Counted from the first letter of the stretch, positions 47,065-58,444 are shown. The stretch: 64,000 nucleotides of DNA from Entomomonas asaccharolytica (GCF_016653615.1 NZ_CP067393.1:2743673-2807672); one strand, 5' to 3'. A program made the numbers and translations. Notes: generated by a model not told the origin, from the letters alone.

Positions 47065-48171
47065 ATGAAAAAACGATTATTAGCGGCCACTTTAGGTTTA
47101 GCAGCATTGGCTACCCCTTACTCTATTGCACAACAGTATGTTGACAACTCTTTTATTGAGTTAAATAAATTAAAATATGGAATGGACCTAGTTGCAGTAG
47201 GAAGTATCAATGTTAATGTTGCAGAGAAACTTACCTTAAAACCAGATACGGTTGAGTTTTCTATTAAATACACTACAGAAGGCACTACCCCAAGTGAAGC
47301 TTCTGACCGTAATACTACTAATATGAAAACACTTACTAGCTATCTGCAACAACTAGCTATTAAACAAAAAGATTTAACCACCGTTGGCTATAAAAACTAT
47401 GAAAAGACTTCAGCTCAGCCATTAACTAAAACTGATAGTCAACAATATCAGACCTTATTAACAGTGAATGTTACCATTCCAAGTAATAAATTTTACGATG
47501 TTGTCAAAGTATTAGAGCTACAAGGCATTAGTAATTTAGATAAAGTGAAAGACACTGACAATGTTTACAGTTTTGTTATCAGTGAAATAGCCAACAGCTA
47601 TGACACAACTAAGCAACAGGCTGAGAAAAAATATCAAACCATTACAGAACAATTGAATACTACTGGTATTAATCAATTTACTATCGAAAAATACAATAAT
47701 AAAGAAGCAGATCAACCTACCAAAGAAATTAAAACCTATTATGTAGAAAACACTATAAAAATTCGTGCTTATAAATTTGATGATTTAGGTAAAATTATTG
47801 CTAAAGCCCAAGAGCTTAAGATGAATGTTAACAATGATTTCCGTTATAGTGTGTCTGATGAAACTAAAAACAAAGCCATTGCCGAACTGGAAAGTAAACT
47901 ATTAACTAAACTACAAGATAAAGCTAAACGCTCATTAAGTAGTGGTGACTACCAACTTGGCGCACCGCAGAATTTAAATATTTCTAACAGTGATGGTGGC
48001 GGTATTTATCCTCGCAACTACTATGCAGAAAGTGATGCTATGGTTAATACAATGGTAATGAAGTCTTCTGCTGGAGCGCAAGTTGATATTCAACCCCCAT
48101 CAGAATTTGAAATTATGGTCAATATGAATGGTAATTTTGATATTATAAAAAAAGTTTATAAGACAAACTAA
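47065..48171 (+). CDS. SIMPL-domain (DUF541) periplasmic protein
   Basis: A 368-residue exported protein with a signal peptide (1-22, ...SIAQQ) and a SIMPL/DUF541 domain. It starts with the typical GSINVNVAEKLTLKPDTVEFSIKY and has VGYKNYEK, and extends further than the usual 230-250 residues. Members protect against oxidative or envelope stress; the function here is unknown. CGGAG precedes the ATG by 7 bases. A shared terminator separates it from thyA. Confidence 0.82.
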   Translation: MKKRLLAATLGLAALATPYSIAQQYVDNSFIELNKLKYGMDLVAVGSINVNVAEKLTLKPDTVEFSIKYTTEGTTPSEASDRNTTNMKTLTSYLQQLAIKQKDLTTVGYKNYEKTSAQPLTKTDSQQYQTLLTVNVTIPSNKFYDVVKVLELQGISNLDKVKDTDNVYSFVISEIANSYDTTKQQAEKKYQTITEQLNTTGINQFTIEKYNNKEADQPTKEIKTYYVENTIKIRAYKFDDLGKIIAKAQELKMNVNNDFRYSVSDETKNKAIAELESKLLTKLQDKAKRSLSSGDYQLGAPQNLNISNSDGGGIYPRNYYAESDAMVNTMVMKSSAGAQVDIQPPSEFEIMVNMNGNFDIIKKVYKTN

Positions 48172-48172
48172 T

Positions 48173-48202
48173 AAAAAAGGCGTTTTTAAAACGCCTTTTT
48201 TT
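48173..48202. terminator. bidirectional terminator between the SIMPL gene and thyA
   Basis: AAAAAAGGCGTTT pairs with AAACGCCTTTTTT (48173-48185 and 48189-48201) around a 3-base loop. A- and T-runs on both sides let it serve both convergent genes. It starts 2 bases after the SIMPL stop and ends 7 bases before the thyA stop. Confidence 0.85.
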
Positions 48203-48208
48203 ATTCAA

Positions 48209-49003
48209 TTAAACTGCAACGGGGGCTTTAATATGAGGGTGTGCTTGATAATTTTGTAATTCAAAATCCTCAAATTTAAACTCAAAAATATCCTTTACTT
48301 CAGGATTTATCTTCATGGTAGGTAATGGATAAGGCTCACGGCTTAACTGTAGATCCGTTTGCTCTAAGTGATTACTGTATAAATGGCTGTCACCACCTGT
48401 CCAAATAAAATCACCTAATCCTAAATCACATACTTGCGCCACCATCATAGTTAATAAAGCATAGCTCGCAATATTAAAAGGCACCCCTAAGAAAATATCT
48501 GCTGATCGTTGGTAAAGCTGACAAGATAACTTACCATCCGCCACATAGAATTGGAATAATGCATGACATGGCGGCAAAGCCATTTCATCTACCAATGCTG
48601 GATTCCATGCAGATACGATTAAACGACGTGAATCTGGATTTTTCTTAATCATCTCAATCAATTTACTGATCTGATCAATATGCTCACCATTAGGGGCAGG
48701 CCATGAACGCCATTGATAACCATAAACAGGGCCTAAATTACCGTTTTCATCCGCCCATTCATCCCAAATACTCACACCATTTTCGTTAAGGTAACGAATA
48801 TTGGTATCACCTTTTAAAAACCATAATAACTCATGAATAATCGATTTTAAGTGACATTTCTTAGTGGTTACTAGCGGAAAACCCTCTGCTAAATTAAAGC
48901 GCATTTGATAACCAAATACACTATAAGTCCCTGTCCCTGTACGATCTTCTTTAAACACTCCGTTATCACGAACATGGCGCATTAAATCAAGATATTGTTT
49001 CAT
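48209..49003 (-). CDS. thyA: thymidylate synthase
   Basis: A 264-residue enzyme that makes dTMP from dUMP with methylene-tetrahydrofolate. The catalytic Cys146 is in [32 protein letters not shown] is the dUMP-binding block, and DPDSRR-type [14 protein letters not shown] is also present. Length equals E. coli ThyA. It is 8 bases after lgt, the conserved lgt-thyA pair. Confidence 0.99.
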   Translation of the reverse strand: MKQYLDLMRHVRDNGVFKEDRTGTGTYSVFGYQMRFNLAEGFPLVTTKKCHLKSIIHELLWFLKGDTNIRYLNENGVSIWDEWADENGNLGPVYGYQWRSWPAPNGEHIDQISKLIEMIKKNPDSRRLIVSAWNPALVDEMALPPCHALFQFYVADGKLSCQLYQRSADIFLGVPFNIASYALLTMMVAQVCDLGLGDFIWTGGDSHLYSNHLEQTDLQLSREPYPLPTMKINPEVKDIFEFKFEDFELQNYQAHPHIKAPVAV

Positions 49004-49011
49004 GATTAACC

Positions 49012-49827
49012 TTAAACATTAGCATTAATAGTAGATGAGTTTTTGCGATAGGCAAACACTAATAACAGTAACCCTATTAGCATCATTGGTAAACAAAGTA
49101 TTTGCCCCATGGTTAACCAACCAAAGGCGATATAACCTAATTGAGAATCAGGTAATCTTACAAACTCAACCACAAAACGGAACACACCATACCAGAATAA
49201 AAACATACCTGATACAGCCATTGATGGACGAGGTTTTCTCGAATAAATCCAAACGATTAAAAACAGTACTAGCCCTTCTAAAAAGCACTGATATAACTGT
49301 GATGGATAACGAACTAATTGTTCAGGGTCTTGTGGAAAAATCATACCTAACCATTCATTTTCAGCACCCGTTGGTTTACCCCATAACTCACCGTTAATAA
49401 AGTTACCAATTCGCCCCAAACCTAATCCGATAGGTGCTAATGGTGCAACAAAATCCGCTATTGAAAAGAATGATCGACCACGACGCTTAGTAAACACCCA
49501 AATGGCAACAATAACACCTATCATACCACCATGGAATGACATACCACCTTGCCATACTTTAAATATTCTTGCTGGTTCAGCCAAATATACTGAAAAATCA
49601 TAAAACAATACATAACCTATGCGACCACCAAGGATAACCCCTAGCGCACAATAAAATACTAAATCAGATAAATCATCTTTTGTTAATGTAGGTTGAATAC
49701 GGTATAAACGACTACGTCCTAGCAACCAAGCAATCGCAATCCCAAAAATATACATTAGCCCATACCAATGAATATCAACAGGACCAATACTTAATGCTAT
49801 TGGATCAATAGCAGGATATTTCAACAT
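49012..49827 (-). CDS. lgt: prolipoprotein diacylglyceryl transferase
   Basis: A 271-residue inner-membrane enzyme with about seven transmembrane helices that attaches diacylglycerol to the lipobox Cys of prolipoproteins before LspA cleavage. The signature [15 protein letters not shown] is present near residue 137, with the essential HGGMIG (near 100). It sits between the TauE-family gene and thyA, as in Pseudomonas. Confidence 0.98.
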   Translation of the reverse strand: MLKYPAIDPIALSIGPVDIHWYGLMYIFGIAIAWLLGRSRLYRIQPTLTKDDLSDLVFYCALGVILGGRIGYVLFYDFSVYLAEPARIFKVWQGGMSFHGGMIGVIVAIWVFTKRRGRSFFSIADFVAPLAPIGLGLGRIGNFINGELWGKPTGAENEWLGMIFPQDPEQLVRYPSQLYQCFLEGLVLFLIVWIYSRKPRPSMAVSGMFLFWYGVFRFVVEFVRLPDSQLGYIAFGWLTMGQILCLPMMLIGLLLLVFAYRKNSSTINANV

Positions 49828-49843
49828 AAATTTCTCTTAATAA

Positions 49844-50641
49844 TTACAATTGACTGAAAAAGCTACACCCAACAATAAATAGGAAAATAGCAAACATTCT
49901 ACGTAATAAAGTAGCCGATAAACGGTACGCTAGTTTAGCACCAAGTCGCGAAAATATCATACTTGTCACTGTAATACCAATTAAAGCTGGTAAATAAATA
50001 TATCCTACACTCCAACTCGGTAAGCCCTCTGCCCCCCAACCAAACCACATATAAGATAATGCACCACTGATAGCGATAGGTATGCCACAAGCCGCCGAAA
50101 CTGCAACCGCTCGTTGCATGGGTACACTACAAAAAGCTAAAAAAGGCACTGTTAATGAACCACCGCCTATACCAAAAATAGCAGAAGCCCAGCCTATAAT
50201 ACTGCCTGTTATGGTTAAGCCAGGCGCTTTAGGTAATGTTTTAGAAGCTTTTGGTTTTAAATTAAATCCAAGCTGAATAGCCATACAAATAACAAAACAA
50301 CCAATAATAATCTTTAAAGTAACACCCTGTAGTAAACTGGCGGTAAAACCACCCAAAATACTACCAAATACAATACCTAACGCTAGCCATTTTACTAATT
50401 GCCAATCTACATTACCTTTACTGTGGTGGGCTTGAGCAGAACTTATTGAGGTAAAAATAATCGTTGCCAGCGAAGTACCAATCGCCAAATGGGTTGCTAC
50501 ATTATCGGATATGCCTAATGCATGAAAACTAAATATCAGCACAGGAACAATAATTAATCCACCGCCTACACCAAACAGGCCTGCTAACACCCCAGCACCC
50601 GCTCCTAACGCAAGATAGGCGAGCAAAATAGATATTGTCAT
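49844..50641 (-). CDS. TauE/SafE-family membrane exporter
   Basis: A 265-residue protein with about eight hydrophobic segments of the TauE/SafE (sulfite/sulfoacetate exporter) family. The two internal repeats begin GAGAGVLAGLFGVGGGLIIVP and SIIGWASAIFGIGGGSLTVPFL, the GxFGxGGG signature. The substrate is not predictable. It leads the TauE-lgt-thyA gene group. Confidence 0.88.
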   Translation of the reverse strand: MTISILLAYLALGAGAGVLAGLFGVGGGLIIVPVLIFSFHALGISDNVATHLAIGTSLATIIFTSISSAQAHHSKGNVDWQLVKWLALGIVFGSILGGFTASLLQGVTLKIIIGCFVICMAIQLGFNLKPKASKTLPKAPGLTITGSIIGWASAIFGIGGGSLTVPFLAFCSVPMQRAVAVSAACGIPIAISGALSYMWFGWGAEGLPSWSVGYIYLPALIGITVTSMIFSRLGAKLAYRLSATLLRRMFAIFLFIVGCSFFSQL

Positions 50642-50698
50642 AGCGTAATTTCCTATTGTTACCTACTATTAATAAATTTCAATGATACCTTAATGTAA

Positions 50699-50796
50699 TA
50701 CTAATCATTGAACAGCCTGTTATGATAAAGTTCAGAAAAAGTATTTTATTTTCTAAGAAAAGAACATAATTATATTATGTTTATACTAATCAATGA
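50699..50796 (+). promoter_or_regulatory. direct repeat and dyad upstream of the DUF1161 gene
   Basis: TACTAATCATTGA (50699-50711) recurs as TACTAATCAATGA (50784-50796), 12 of 13 identical, 85 bp apart. Between them an AT-rich dyad AACATAAT-TAT-ATTATGTT lies at 50763-50781. The second repeat is about 19 bases before the ATG at 50816. These may be regulator sites, but the low complexity makes chance possible. Confidence 0.3.
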
Positions 50797-50815
50797 GACT
50801 TTTCAGGGAGCAATC

Positions 50816-51106
50816 ATGAAAAAATTATTAATATTATGCTGTACCCTATTTATTTCAACCACAGCTTTTGCAACTAACTGCGAAACTGTTAAAGAACAAA
50901 TAGCTGAAAAAATTAAAGCCAACGGCGTTGCTGAATTTACTTTAGATGCAGTGGATAAAGGCACTGCGACAGACGGCAAAGTAGTAGGTGTATGTGGTGG
51001 TGGCACTAAAGATGTAGTGTATAAGCGTGGTCATGTGCAAACTACCGAACAAACATATGATAATGCAGTTATAGAAGAAGATGATGATCAATCAACAGAT
51101 GAGTAA
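50816..51106 (+). CDS. DUF1161 small periplasmic protein
   Basis: A 96-residue exported protein with a signal peptide (1-19, ...TTAFAT). The mature part begins NCETVKEQIAEKIKANGVAEFTL and has KVVGVCGGGTKDVVY, a DUF1161 pattern with two cysteines that may form a disulfide. The C-terminal tail is acidic (EEDDDQSTDE). Start is ATG 50816 with GGGAG five bases upstream; an earlier in-frame ATG at 50777 would spoil the signal peptide. Function is unknown. Confidence 0.85.
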   Translation: MKKLLILCCTLFISTTAFATNCETVKEQIAEKIKANGVAEFTLDAVDKGTATDGKVVGVCGGGTKDVVYKRGHVQTTEQTYDNAVIEEDDDQSTDE

Positions 51107-51129
51107 GACTGTTGTTGTTTGATAAGAAA

Positions 51130-51157
51130 AAGGGTAGCTTAAACTACCCTTATTTTT
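51130..51157 (+). terminator. terminator between the DUF1161 gene and rapA
   Basis: AAGGGTAG (51130-51137) pairs with CTACCCTT (51144-51151) around CTTAAA, followed by ATTTTTT. It has A/T runs on both sides and may serve convergent rapA too. Confidence 0.8.
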
Positions 51158-51163
51158 TCAAAG

Positions 51164-54004
51164 TTATCCTGCCACTAATACCCTAATAGCATCTAATCTT
51201 AAAGTCGCTTTATTTAAATATTCTAAACCTTGTTTCTTATAGTCTTGTAATATTTCTAATTCACTATCACGAACATTTGGATTAACTTTTTTCAAGGCCG
51301 TTAAGCGCGTTAGCTCTTCTTCAATTTCTGCGCTAAAACGTTGTTTAGCCTCTGCTACTCGCTCATTATAAACAGCCTGCATTTTCTGTTCGGCAAGGGT
51401 AATTTGTTTTTCTAACATTTCACGTTGTGCCTTAACAAATTTAATGGCGCTGCCACGTGGTACTTTTTCAAGTTGTTTATTTAAGGTCGAGAACGATACT
51501 TTATCTGCTAAATCGTTGCCTCGCGGATCTAATAAACAACGTAATGCGACTTTTGGTAAATAACGAACTAGCTGTAATGCTTTTGGTGCTACCACTTCTG
51601 TCACGAAAACGAATTCCACTAATACAGTACCTGTTTTTAATGCTTTATTACCAATAACCGCAACCGCTGTATTACCCATTGAACCAGATAATACTAAATC
51701 CATACCACCTTGTAGCATGGGGTGTTCCCAAGTAATAAATTGCATATCCTCACGGGACAATGCCAATGAGCGATCATAGGTAATGGTTACCCCTTCTTCA
51801 TCCCCTAAGGGGAATCCTGCATCTAGCATTTTTTCACCAGGTCGAAGAATAAAAGCATTGTCTGAATGATCTTCGATATCAATGCCAAATGCATCAAATA
51901 ACTTCTCTGCATACATGGGTAGGTTATATTGATCATCTAGCTCTTCAATAGCTTCTACTAAACTATCACCTTCTCCCTCACCGCTGGAATTTAACTCTAA
52001 CAAGCGATCACGTCCTTTTTGCATTTCCTCTTCTAATTGCAGACGAAGTTGTTTAGCTTCTTCAATTAACTTAGCCCATGCTTTCTCATCTGTACCTTCT
52101 AATTGCTCGCGCAGATGTTTTCTAAACTGTGTTTGTAAATTGCTACCTGCTGGACAAGTATTTACAAAAGCATTCAATGCTTGGTCATACCATTCAAATA
52201 GTCGTTGTTGAGCTGTACCTTCAATATAAGGAACGTGAATTTGAATATCATTCTTTTGACCAATCCGATCCAAACGACCAATACGTTGCTCCAATAAATC
52301 AGGATGTGGCGGTAAATCAAATAGCACAAGATGATGAGCAAATTGGAAATTACGACCCTCACTGCCAATTTCTGAACAGACTAATACTTGCGCGCCTTCC
52401 TCATCACTAAAATAAGCAGCAGCACGGTCACGTTCAATAATCGTCATGCCTTCATGGAAAACTGCTGCTGCAACACCTTCTCTGACTCTAAGTGCCTCTT
52501 CTAAATCAATGACTGTTTCGGCATGGGCACAAATCACCAGTACTTTAGTACGTTTTAGCATTTTTAAGGTAGAGATTAACCAGTCAACCCTTGGATCAAA
52601 ATGCCACCAACGCTCACTATCTGTTTCTAATTGATGATCTATGTATTCTATTTCTGGCGTTAGTATAGGCCGCTCATCACGTGGTATCTGTAAATACTGC
52701 TTAGGATGTGGTAATGGATAATTATGTAATTCACGAATAGGAAAACCTTGTACAGCAGCTCTTGTATTACGAAATAATAAACGACCTGTACCATGCCTAT
52801 CTAATAGTTCTCTTACTAAACGCGTACAAGCTTCTTGTTCACCTTTTACAGCAGCATCTAATACCGCCTTTTCAGCGTCTTTGCCTAAGAAGCTTTCAAT
52901 CACTTTACGGCCTTCTTTAGATAGCTTCTGCTTATCTAACAAATCTTGTACTGCTTCTGCCACAGGCTGATAATGCTTACTTTCTTCACGAAACGCTGCT
53001 AGGCTATGAAAACGATTAGGATCAAGTAGCCTTAACCGAGCAAAATGGCTATCTACACCTAATTGTTCTGGTGTTGCGGTTAATAACAAAATACTGGGTG
53101 TTACTTCAGCAATTTGCTCAACCAACGCATACTCAGTGCTTATATAATCAGGCACCCACACTAAATGGTGGGCTTCATCCACCACTAACATATCCCAACC
53201 AGCTGCGAATAAAGCGTCCTGTACTCGCTCATCACTGACTAGCCAATCTAAAGCTACCAACACTAATTGGCTATCTTCAAAAGGATTACTACTCTCACCT
53301 TGGGCAAAACGTTCCGCATCAAATAAGGTTACTTCTAGATTGAAACGACGACGCATTTCAACTAACCATTGATGTTGTAAATTTTCAGGAACTACAATTA
53401 ATACTCTACTGGCACGACCTGAAAGTATTTGGCGATGAATAATAAGACCTGCTTCAATGGTTTTACCTAAACCCACCTCATCCGCTAACAATACGCGAGG
53501 GGCTATTCGATCAGCCACTTCGCGAGCAATATGCATTTGATGAGCAATAGGTTGTACCCTAGCACCTGCTAACCCCAATAGTTTTGATTGTTGCAGATTA
53601 CTGGCGTGTTCTAATGTGTGGTAACGTAGCGAGAACCAATAAAGTGAATCAATTTGCCCTGCAAATAAACGGTCAGCAGCTGAACGGAATTGAATAAAAT
53701 TAGATAATTGAGTTTCAGAAATAGTACGCTTTTTATTATGTTCATCTATCCCCATATACACTAGCAAACCTTCAATTTCCATTACTTCGTCAACTGTGAT
53801 TTGCCAACCATCTATATGGGTAATTTTATCGCCAATGGTATATTGCACTCTTGTTAATGAAGCATTATTAATTGCATATTGCCTTGTTTCACCAGTAGCA
53901 GGGAATAAAATGGTTAGTAAACGTCCTTCCTGTGAAATGATAGTCCCTAACCCAAGCTCAGCCTCGCTGTCACTAATCCAACGCTGCCCTGGTAGATATT
54001 GCAT
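51164..54004 (-). CDS. rapA: RNA polymerase-associated protein RapA (Swi2/Snf2 ATPase)
   Basis: A 946-residue Swi2/Snf2 ATPase that recycles RNA polymerase after termination. N-terminal Tudor-like domains ([15 protein letters not shown]) are followed by Walker A ([14 protein letters not shown], near residue 175), DEAHHLVW (near 275), [11 protein letters not shown], and the helicase C motifs [40 protein letters not shown]. The C-terminal RapA-specific region is present and length is normal. Monocistronic. Confidence 0.98.
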   Translation of the reverse strand: MQYLPGQRWISDSEAELGLGTIISQEGRLLTILFPATGETRQYAINNASLTRVQYTIGDKITHIDGWQITVDEVMEIEGLLVYMGIDEHNKKRTISETQLSNFIQFRSAADRLFAGQIDSLYWFSLRYHTLEHASNLQQSKLLGLAGARVQPIAHQMHIAREVADRIAPRVLLADEVGLGKTIEAGLIIHRQILSGRASRVLIVVPENLQHQWLVEMRRRFNLEVTLFDAERFAQGESSNPFEDSQLVLVALDWLVSDERVQDALFAAGWDMLVVDEAHHLVWVPDYISTEYALVEQIAEVTPSILLLTATPEQLGVDSHFARLRLLDPNRFHSLAAFREESKHYQPVAEAVQDLLDKQKLSKEGRKVIESFLGKDAEKAVLDAAVKGEQEACTRLVRELLDRHGTGRLLFRNTRAAVQGFPIRELHNYPLPHPKQYLQIPRDERPILTPEIEYIDHQLETDSERWWHFDPRVDWLISTLKMLKRTKVLVICAHAETVIDLEEALRVREGVAAAVFHEGMTIIERDRAAAYFSDEEGAQVLVCSEIGSEGRNFQFAHHLVLFDLPPHPDLLEQRIGRLDRIGQKNDIQIHVPYIEGTAQQRLFEWYDQALNAFVNTCPAGSNLQTQFRKHLREQLEGTDEKAWAKLIEEAKQLRLQLEEEMQKGRDRLLELNSSGEGEGDSLVEAIEELDDQYNLPMYAEKLFDAFGIDIEDHSDNAFILRPGEKMLDAGFPLGDEEGVTITYDRSLALSREDMQFITWEHPMLQGGMDLVLSGSMGNTAVAVIGNKALKTGTVLVEFVFVTEVVAPKALQLVRYLPKVALRCLLDPRGNDLADKVSFSTLNKQLEKVPRGSAIKFVKAQREMLEKQITLAEQKMQAVYNERVAEAKQRFSAEIEEELTRLTALKKVNPNVRDSELEILQDYKKQGLEYLNKATLRLDAIRVLVAG

Positions 54005-54228
54005 AATAAAACCTCTTAACTAAAAAAATTTCGGCATATTTTAAATGATTCAGCAGCATTTGTTACAAAGAATAAAAATAAATTTGCTGAATATTTGATT
54101 ACAGGAACAATAATGTTGGTATCTTTAGCTTTTATTTGAGAGTCTATGAATAATAATCACTAGTTTTTCTATCTTATCCCTATTAAAATTCGCCGCTTAT
54201 ATTAAGTATTTTTCCTGTTGAGGTTTGC

Positions 54229-55548
54229 ATGTCCCATTCTTCCACCCCTAAAGTAGGCTTTGTCAGCCTAGGGTGTCCTAAAGCCACAGTTGACTCAGAA
54301 CGTATTCTGACTCAGTTACGTATGGAGGGCTATCAAATTGTACCTTCCTATAATGAGGCAGATGTCGTTGTGGTTAATACCTGTGGGTTTATTGATAGTG
54401 CTAAAGCAGAATCGCTGGATGCTATTGGCGAAGCATTAGCAGAAAATGGTCGTGTTATCGTAACAGGCTGCATGGGCGTAACCGAAGGAGCAATTCGTGA
54501 TGTTCACCCTAGCGTATTAGCCGTTACTGGGCCTCAACAATATGAGCAAGTAGTACAAGCAGTTCATGAAGTAGTTCCCCCTAAACAAGATCATAATCCT
54601 CATATTGATCTAGTGCCACCACAAGGCGTTAAGTTAACACCACGCCATTACGCTTATTTAAAAATATCGGAAGGCTGCAATCATAGTTGTAGTTTTTGTA
54701 TTATCCCTGATCTACGTGGCAAATTAGTCAGCCGCCCCGTTAATGAAGTACTTGAAGAAGCTGAACGACTTGTCAAAGCAGGTGTAAAAGAATTACTGGT
54801 TATATCTCAAGATACCAGTGCTTATGGCGTGGATTTAAAATACAAAACGGCATTCTGGAATGGCCAACCTGTTAAAACCAAAATGGTTGATCTCTGTGAA
54901 GCATTAAGCCAACTTGGCGCTTGGGTAAGATTACACTATGTCTATCCATACCCTAATGTGGATGATGTTATCCCGTTAATGGTAGCTGGCAAAATATTGC
55001 CTTATTTAGATATCCCTTTCCAACATGCCAGCCCTAAAATTTTAAAAGCGATGAAACGCCCTGCGTTTGAAGATAAGACTTTAGCTCGCATTAAAAAATG
55101 GCGTGAACAATGCCCTCAACTGATTATTCGCTCTACCTTTATTGTTGGCTTCCCAGGGGAAACCGAAGAAGATTTCCAATACCTATTGGACTGGTTAACT
55201 GAAGCGCAATTAGATCGCGTTGGTTGCTTCCAATACTCTGCAGTTGATGGTGCTCCCGCCAATGAATTAGCAGATCATGTGCCAGAAGAAGTTAAGCAAG
55301 AGCGCTGGGAACGTTTTATGGCTCACCAACAAGCTATTTCAGCAGCACGCTTACAACAACGTATTGGTCAAGAAATGTTAGTTATTGTGGATGAAATAGA
55401 TGAGCAAGGCACTGTTGCTCGCTCTGTGGCTGATGCGCCAGATATTGATGGCTTGGTTTATATTGATACTGACCAATTACAAGCAGGCGATATTGTTAAA
55501 GTTCGTATTACTGATGCAGATGAATATGATCTATGGGCTGAATTATAA
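54229..55548 (+). CDS. rimO: ribosomal protein S12 methylthiotransferase
   Basis: A 439-residue radical-SAM methylthiotransferase modifying Asp88 of ribosomal protein S12. The N-terminal UPF0004 domain has the first cluster ligands in [19 protein letters not shown] and GCMGV. The radical SAM motif is CNHSCSFC (near residue 148) with IPDLRG. A C-terminal TRAM domain ends in YDLWAEL. A copy of the dispersed palindromic repeat begins at the stop codon. Confidence 0.98.
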   Translation: MSHSSTPKVGFVSLGCPKATVDSERILTQLRMEGYQIVPSYNEADVVVVNTCGFIDSAKAESLDAIGEALAENGRVIVTGCMGVTEGAIRDVHPSVLAVTGPQQYEQVVQAVHEVVPPKQDHNPHIDLVPPQGVKLTPRHYAYLKISEGCNHSCSFCIIPDLRGKLVSRPVNEVLEEAERLVKAGVKELLVISQDTSAYGVDLKYKTAFWNGQPVKTKMVDLCEALSQLGAWVRLHYVYPYPNVDDVIPLMVAGKILPYLDIPFQHASPKILKAMKRPAFEDKTLARIKKWREQCPQLIIRSTFIVGFPGETEEDFQYLLDWLTEAQLDRVGCFQYSAVDGAPANELADHVPEEVKQERWERFMAHQQAISAARLQQRIGQEMLVIVDEIDEQGTVARSVADAPDIDGLVYIDTDQLQAGDIVKVRITDADEYDLWAEL

Positions 55549-55646
55549 CTATTGCCCTCGTTTTTTATACTTTGTTGAATGGCTTTGTCGTACTAGCTGT
55601 ACTGTCTTCAGCCAGCTGCCTTGTCTAAAAAACGATGGAAATAGCT
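55547..55646 (-). repeat. dispersed palindromic repeat, copy C
   Basis: A 100-base imperfect palindrome, in reverse orientation to copies A and B, filling most of the 123-bp gap between rimO and trmO. Its minus strand reads AGCTATTT, TTTTTTAGACAAGGC, GGCTGAAGACAGTAC, AGCTAGTACGACAAAGCC, and ends in CAATAGTTAT. The segment GTACGACAAAGCCATT is shared exactly with copy B. Its left end overlaps the last two bases of the rimO stop codon. Confidence 0.8.
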
Positions 55647-55671
55647 CTACTTTAAGTAAAAGAGGAATAGC

Positions 55672-56358
55672 ATGTATCAGCTAGAAGCTATTGGCTATAT
55701 TCACTCTTGCTATAAAGAAAAATTTGCTATTCCTCGTCAGCCACGTTTAGTACCAGCAGCAACAGGTATTATTGAACTCATACCACCTTACAATCAACGT
55801 GAAGCATTAGTAGGTTTAGAGCAAGTAAGCCATATTTGGTTATTATTTATCTTTCACCAATCAATCGAACAAAAACCACGTTTAAAAGTACGTCCACCTC
55901 GTTTAGGTGGTAATAAATCATTGGGCGTTTTTGCAACACGTTCCACTTATCGACCTAATCATATTGGGCAATCTGTGGTTAAACTAGAGCAAATAGTGAA
56001 TAACCAGCTTTATGTGTCTGGTATTGATTTAGTAGATAGCACACCTATTATAGATATCAAGCCCTATATTCCCTATGCGGACATTGTGACAGAAGCAACC
56101 AATACTATAGCACCTGAGCCACCTTTGCCGATTAACGTAATATGGTCTGCACAGGCTTTAACACAAGTTGCTCAGCATGAACAGCGTCTACAAAAACCGT
56201 TACAAGCCTTAATAGAACAGTCTCTTAGCCAAGATCCAAGACCTGCTTATCAGCAACCTGAACCAACGAGAGAGTATGGTGCTGTATTTTGGGATGTCAA
56301 TGTAAAGTGGCATTATGCTGACCATCATACCATCGAGGTATTAGTAGTCAGCGATTAA
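55672..56358 (+). CDS. trmO: tRNA (N6-methyladenosine-37) methyltransferase TrmO/TsaA
   Basis: A 228-residue TsaA-like protein, methylating the t6A37 of tRNA-Thr. The N-terminal IGYIHSCYKEKFAIPRQP is the family signature. It has GVFATRSTYRPNHIGQSVVKLE, GIDLVDSTPIIDIKPYIPYAD and a C-terminal VNVKWHYADHHTIEVL. It is preceded by repeat copy C, and AAAGAGG precedes the ATG by about 6 bases. The last 18 bases overlap a convergent gene. Confidence 0.94.
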   Translation: MYQLEAIGYIHSCYKEKFAIPRQPRLVPAATGIIELIPPYNQREALVGLEQVSHIWLLFIFHQSIEQKPRLKVRPPRLGGNKSLGVFATRSTYRPNHIGQSVVKLEQIVNNQLYVSGIDLVDSTPIIDIKPYIPYADIVTEATNTIAPEPPLPINVIWSAQALTQVAQHEQRLQKPLQALIEQSLSQDPRPAYQQPEPTREYGAVFWDVNVKWHYADHHTIEVLVVSD

Positions 56359-56934
56359 TTCACCAATTAATCGATAAGTCAAACCTTGCGGATCATGGGG
56401 TTCAAAACGCCTTAAAAAGGCATCATGTACATAAGGTGGATTTAATAGCTTAGAGCTTTTTTCCGCCACATCGAACATGCTACTGTCTTCAGAATCAATA
56501 AAAACAGCCATCTTTTCACGCAGAATACCAATGCCAAACAAACCTTTGCTATTACATGTCTGTAACGCCTGCAGAACAACTTTAAAATATGCGTCATGCC
56601 AGATATTGGTATTAGGTCTCGCTAGATTACTTTGCTTAACAAAATTGTTTAATTTTTCCCTGTATTCCTTAAAAGCAAGATCTGTGTAATCCCATTCACT
56701 GGAAAACCATAGATAATCTGTTACATCCTCAATACTTCTTAATTTAACAGTAAACTTTTTAGTTACGCCATCTAAGGTATTAGCCGCACAATAAAAAGAT
56801 CTACCATCTTTATTTAAATGCAACGCAAACCCATACAAGCGCTCATTAGCAATTAATCCTTTAATATACTGAAAACTTTCGGTAATTGTTTCAACAATTA
56901 AATCATGTAACTGTTGTTGTAACTGTGAATCCAT
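56341..56934 (-). CDS. DUF4303-like protein of unknown function
   Basis: A 197-residue soluble protein. YGFALHLNKDGRSFYCAANT, FSSEWDYTDLAF and FGIGILREKMAVFIDSEDSS are the DUF4303 pattern; function is unknown. No catalytic motif is evident. I begin at ATG 56934; an in-frame TTG at 56952 would add six residues. It is convergent with trmO and overlaps it by 18 bp. Confidence 0.72.
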   Translation of the reverse strand: MDSQLQQQLHDLIVETITESFQYIKGLIANERLYGFALHLNKDGRSFYCAANTLDGVTKKFTVKLRSIEDVTDYLWFSSEWDYTDLAFKEYREKLNNFVKQSNLARPNTNIWHDAYFKVVLQALQTCNSKGLFGIGILREKMAVFIDSEDSSMFDVAEKSSKLLNPPYVHDAFLRRFEPHDPQGLTYRLIGELIADY

Positions 56935-57139
56935 TAACGTAAACACTCTCAACTATTTATCGATTAGTTATCAATAAATATCTAATTAACTCAATTTGTT
57001 TGTTTAATATGATAGATGTAATTTTATTAGGCTGTATACAGATTAACCTAACTGCAAAGAATAGTATCCATTCATCGTAAGCTATTATTCTAGCATGTTA
57101 ACTTACTGCGTGCCTATTATTGTGGAAGGCTAAATATAC

Positions 57140-57177
57140 AATACTAGCAAGTATCTTTGTAAATACTTGCTAGTATT
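57140..57177 (-). terminator. long hairpin after tyrS
   Basis: AATACTAGCAAGTAT (57140-57154) and ATACTTGCTAGTATT (57163-57177) form a perfect 15-bp stem with an 8-base loop, 6 bases after the tyrS stop. It is followed by TTGTATATTTAG on the minus strand rather than a clean U-run, so termination is likely but not proven. Confidence 0.6.
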
Positions 57178-57183
57178 AACTCA

Positions 57184-58383
57184 TTACTCTTGGGCTAACT
57201 TAATACGTGCAAAATTCTTCTTGCCTGCTTGGCAAACATGTTCTGCACCTATTTTAAACGTGAAACTAGCATCAACCACTTGGCCATCAACACGTACACT
57301 ACCTGCTTGTAGTAAATCTCTGGCAGCAGCAGAGTTTTTTACTAACTTAGCTTGATTAAGTATGGCAGCAATCGGTAAATCGCTAGCAGCTTGCAATGTA
57401 ATCTCTGGTAAGTCTTCTGGTAATTCACCGTCTTTTAAACGATTACCTGCTGATTTATGTGCATTCGCCGCCGCTTCTTCACCGTGGAAACGAGCAATTA
57501 ATTCCTCAGCTAATTTAATTTTAATATCACGAGGATTAGCACCATTTTCGACATCTTGCTTAAATTGTTTAATTTCTTCTAAATCACGGAAACTTAACAA
57601 CTCAAAATAACGCCAAATCAATGTATCTGGCATTGATACTAATTTGTTATACATTACCCCTGGTGGCTCATCAATACCCACATAGTTACCTAACGATTTA
57701 GACATCTTTTTAACACCGTCTAAACCTTCTAGCAAAGGAACTGTAATAGTACATTGTGGGGATTTACCATAAGAGCGTAACAATTCACGTCCCATTAATA
57801 AATTAAAACGTTGGTCTGTACCACCCATCTCAACATCACACTCTAATGCTACCGAGTCATAACCTTGGACCAGTGGATATAAGAATTCATGAATAGCGAT
57901 TGGTTGTTGGCTTTTATATCGATTTTCGAAGTCATCACGCTCCAGCATGCGTGCGACCGTATATTGAGAAGCTAAACGGATAAAATCAGCAGGTTTCATT
58001 TGATCCATCCAAGTAGAGTTAAAGGCTACTTCGGTTAAGGCAGGATCTAAAATTTTAAATACTTGCGCTTTATAAGTCTCAGCATTGGCTAACACTTGTT
58101 CTCTAGTCAATGGTGGACGCGTAGTATTTTTACCACTAGGATCACCGATCATCCCTGTAAAGTCACCAATTAAAAAGATAACTTGATGACCAAGTATCTG
58201 AAAATGACGTAATTTATTAATAAGTACAGTATGACCTAAATGAAGATCTGGAGCGGTAGGATCAAAGCCCGCTTTAATGCGTAATATTTTACCTTGTTTT
58301 AACTTTTCAACTAACTCATCTTCAACTAGGATTTCTTCTGTACCTCGTTTGATTAACGCTAGCTGTTCTTCAATAGATTTCAT
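57184..58383 (-). CDS. tyrS: tyrosyl-tRNA synthetase
   Basis: A 399-residue class I synthetase that charges tRNA-Tyr, of the TyrZ-like type found in Pseudomonas. The HIGH-equivalent is [10 protein letters not shown] (near residue 45), the KMSKS loop [10 protein letters not shown] (near 228), and the C-terminal S4 RNA-binding domain [18 protein letters not shown]. It is divergent from the M23 peptidase gene. An 8-bp inverted repeat lies 43 bases upstream. Confidence 0.97.
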   Translation of the reverse strand: MKSIEEQLALIKRGTEEILVEDELVEKLKQGKILRIKAGFDPTAPDLHLGHTVLINKLRHFQILGHQVIFLIGDFTGMIGDPSGKNTTRPPLTREQVLANAETYKAQVFKILDPALTEVAFNSTWMDQMKPADFIRLASQYTVARMLERDDFENRYKSQQPIAIHEFLYPLVQGYDSVALECDVEMGGTDQRFNLLMGRELLRSYGKSPQCTITVPLLEGLDGVKKMSKSLGNYVGIDEPPGVMYNKLVSMPDTLIWRYFELLSFRDLEEIKQFKQDVENGANPRDIKIKLAEELIARFHGEEAAANAHKSAGNRLKDGELPEDLPEITLQAASDLPIAAILNQAKLVKNSAAARDLLQAGSVRVDGQVVDASFTFKIGAEHVCQAGKKNFARIKLAQE

Positions 58384-58425
58384 CGTTTCCTTCTCTAATT
58401 AATATTTAACCAATTAACTAATCGA

Positions 58426-58444
58426 TGTCATTTATCAAATGACA
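58426..58444. promoter_or_regulatory. inverted repeat between tyrS and the M23 peptidase gene
   Basis: TGTCATTT-ATC-AAATGACA is a perfect 19-base dyad, 43 bases before the tyrS ATG. Position fits an operator or 5' UTR hairpin. No regulator is recognised. Confidence 0.35.
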
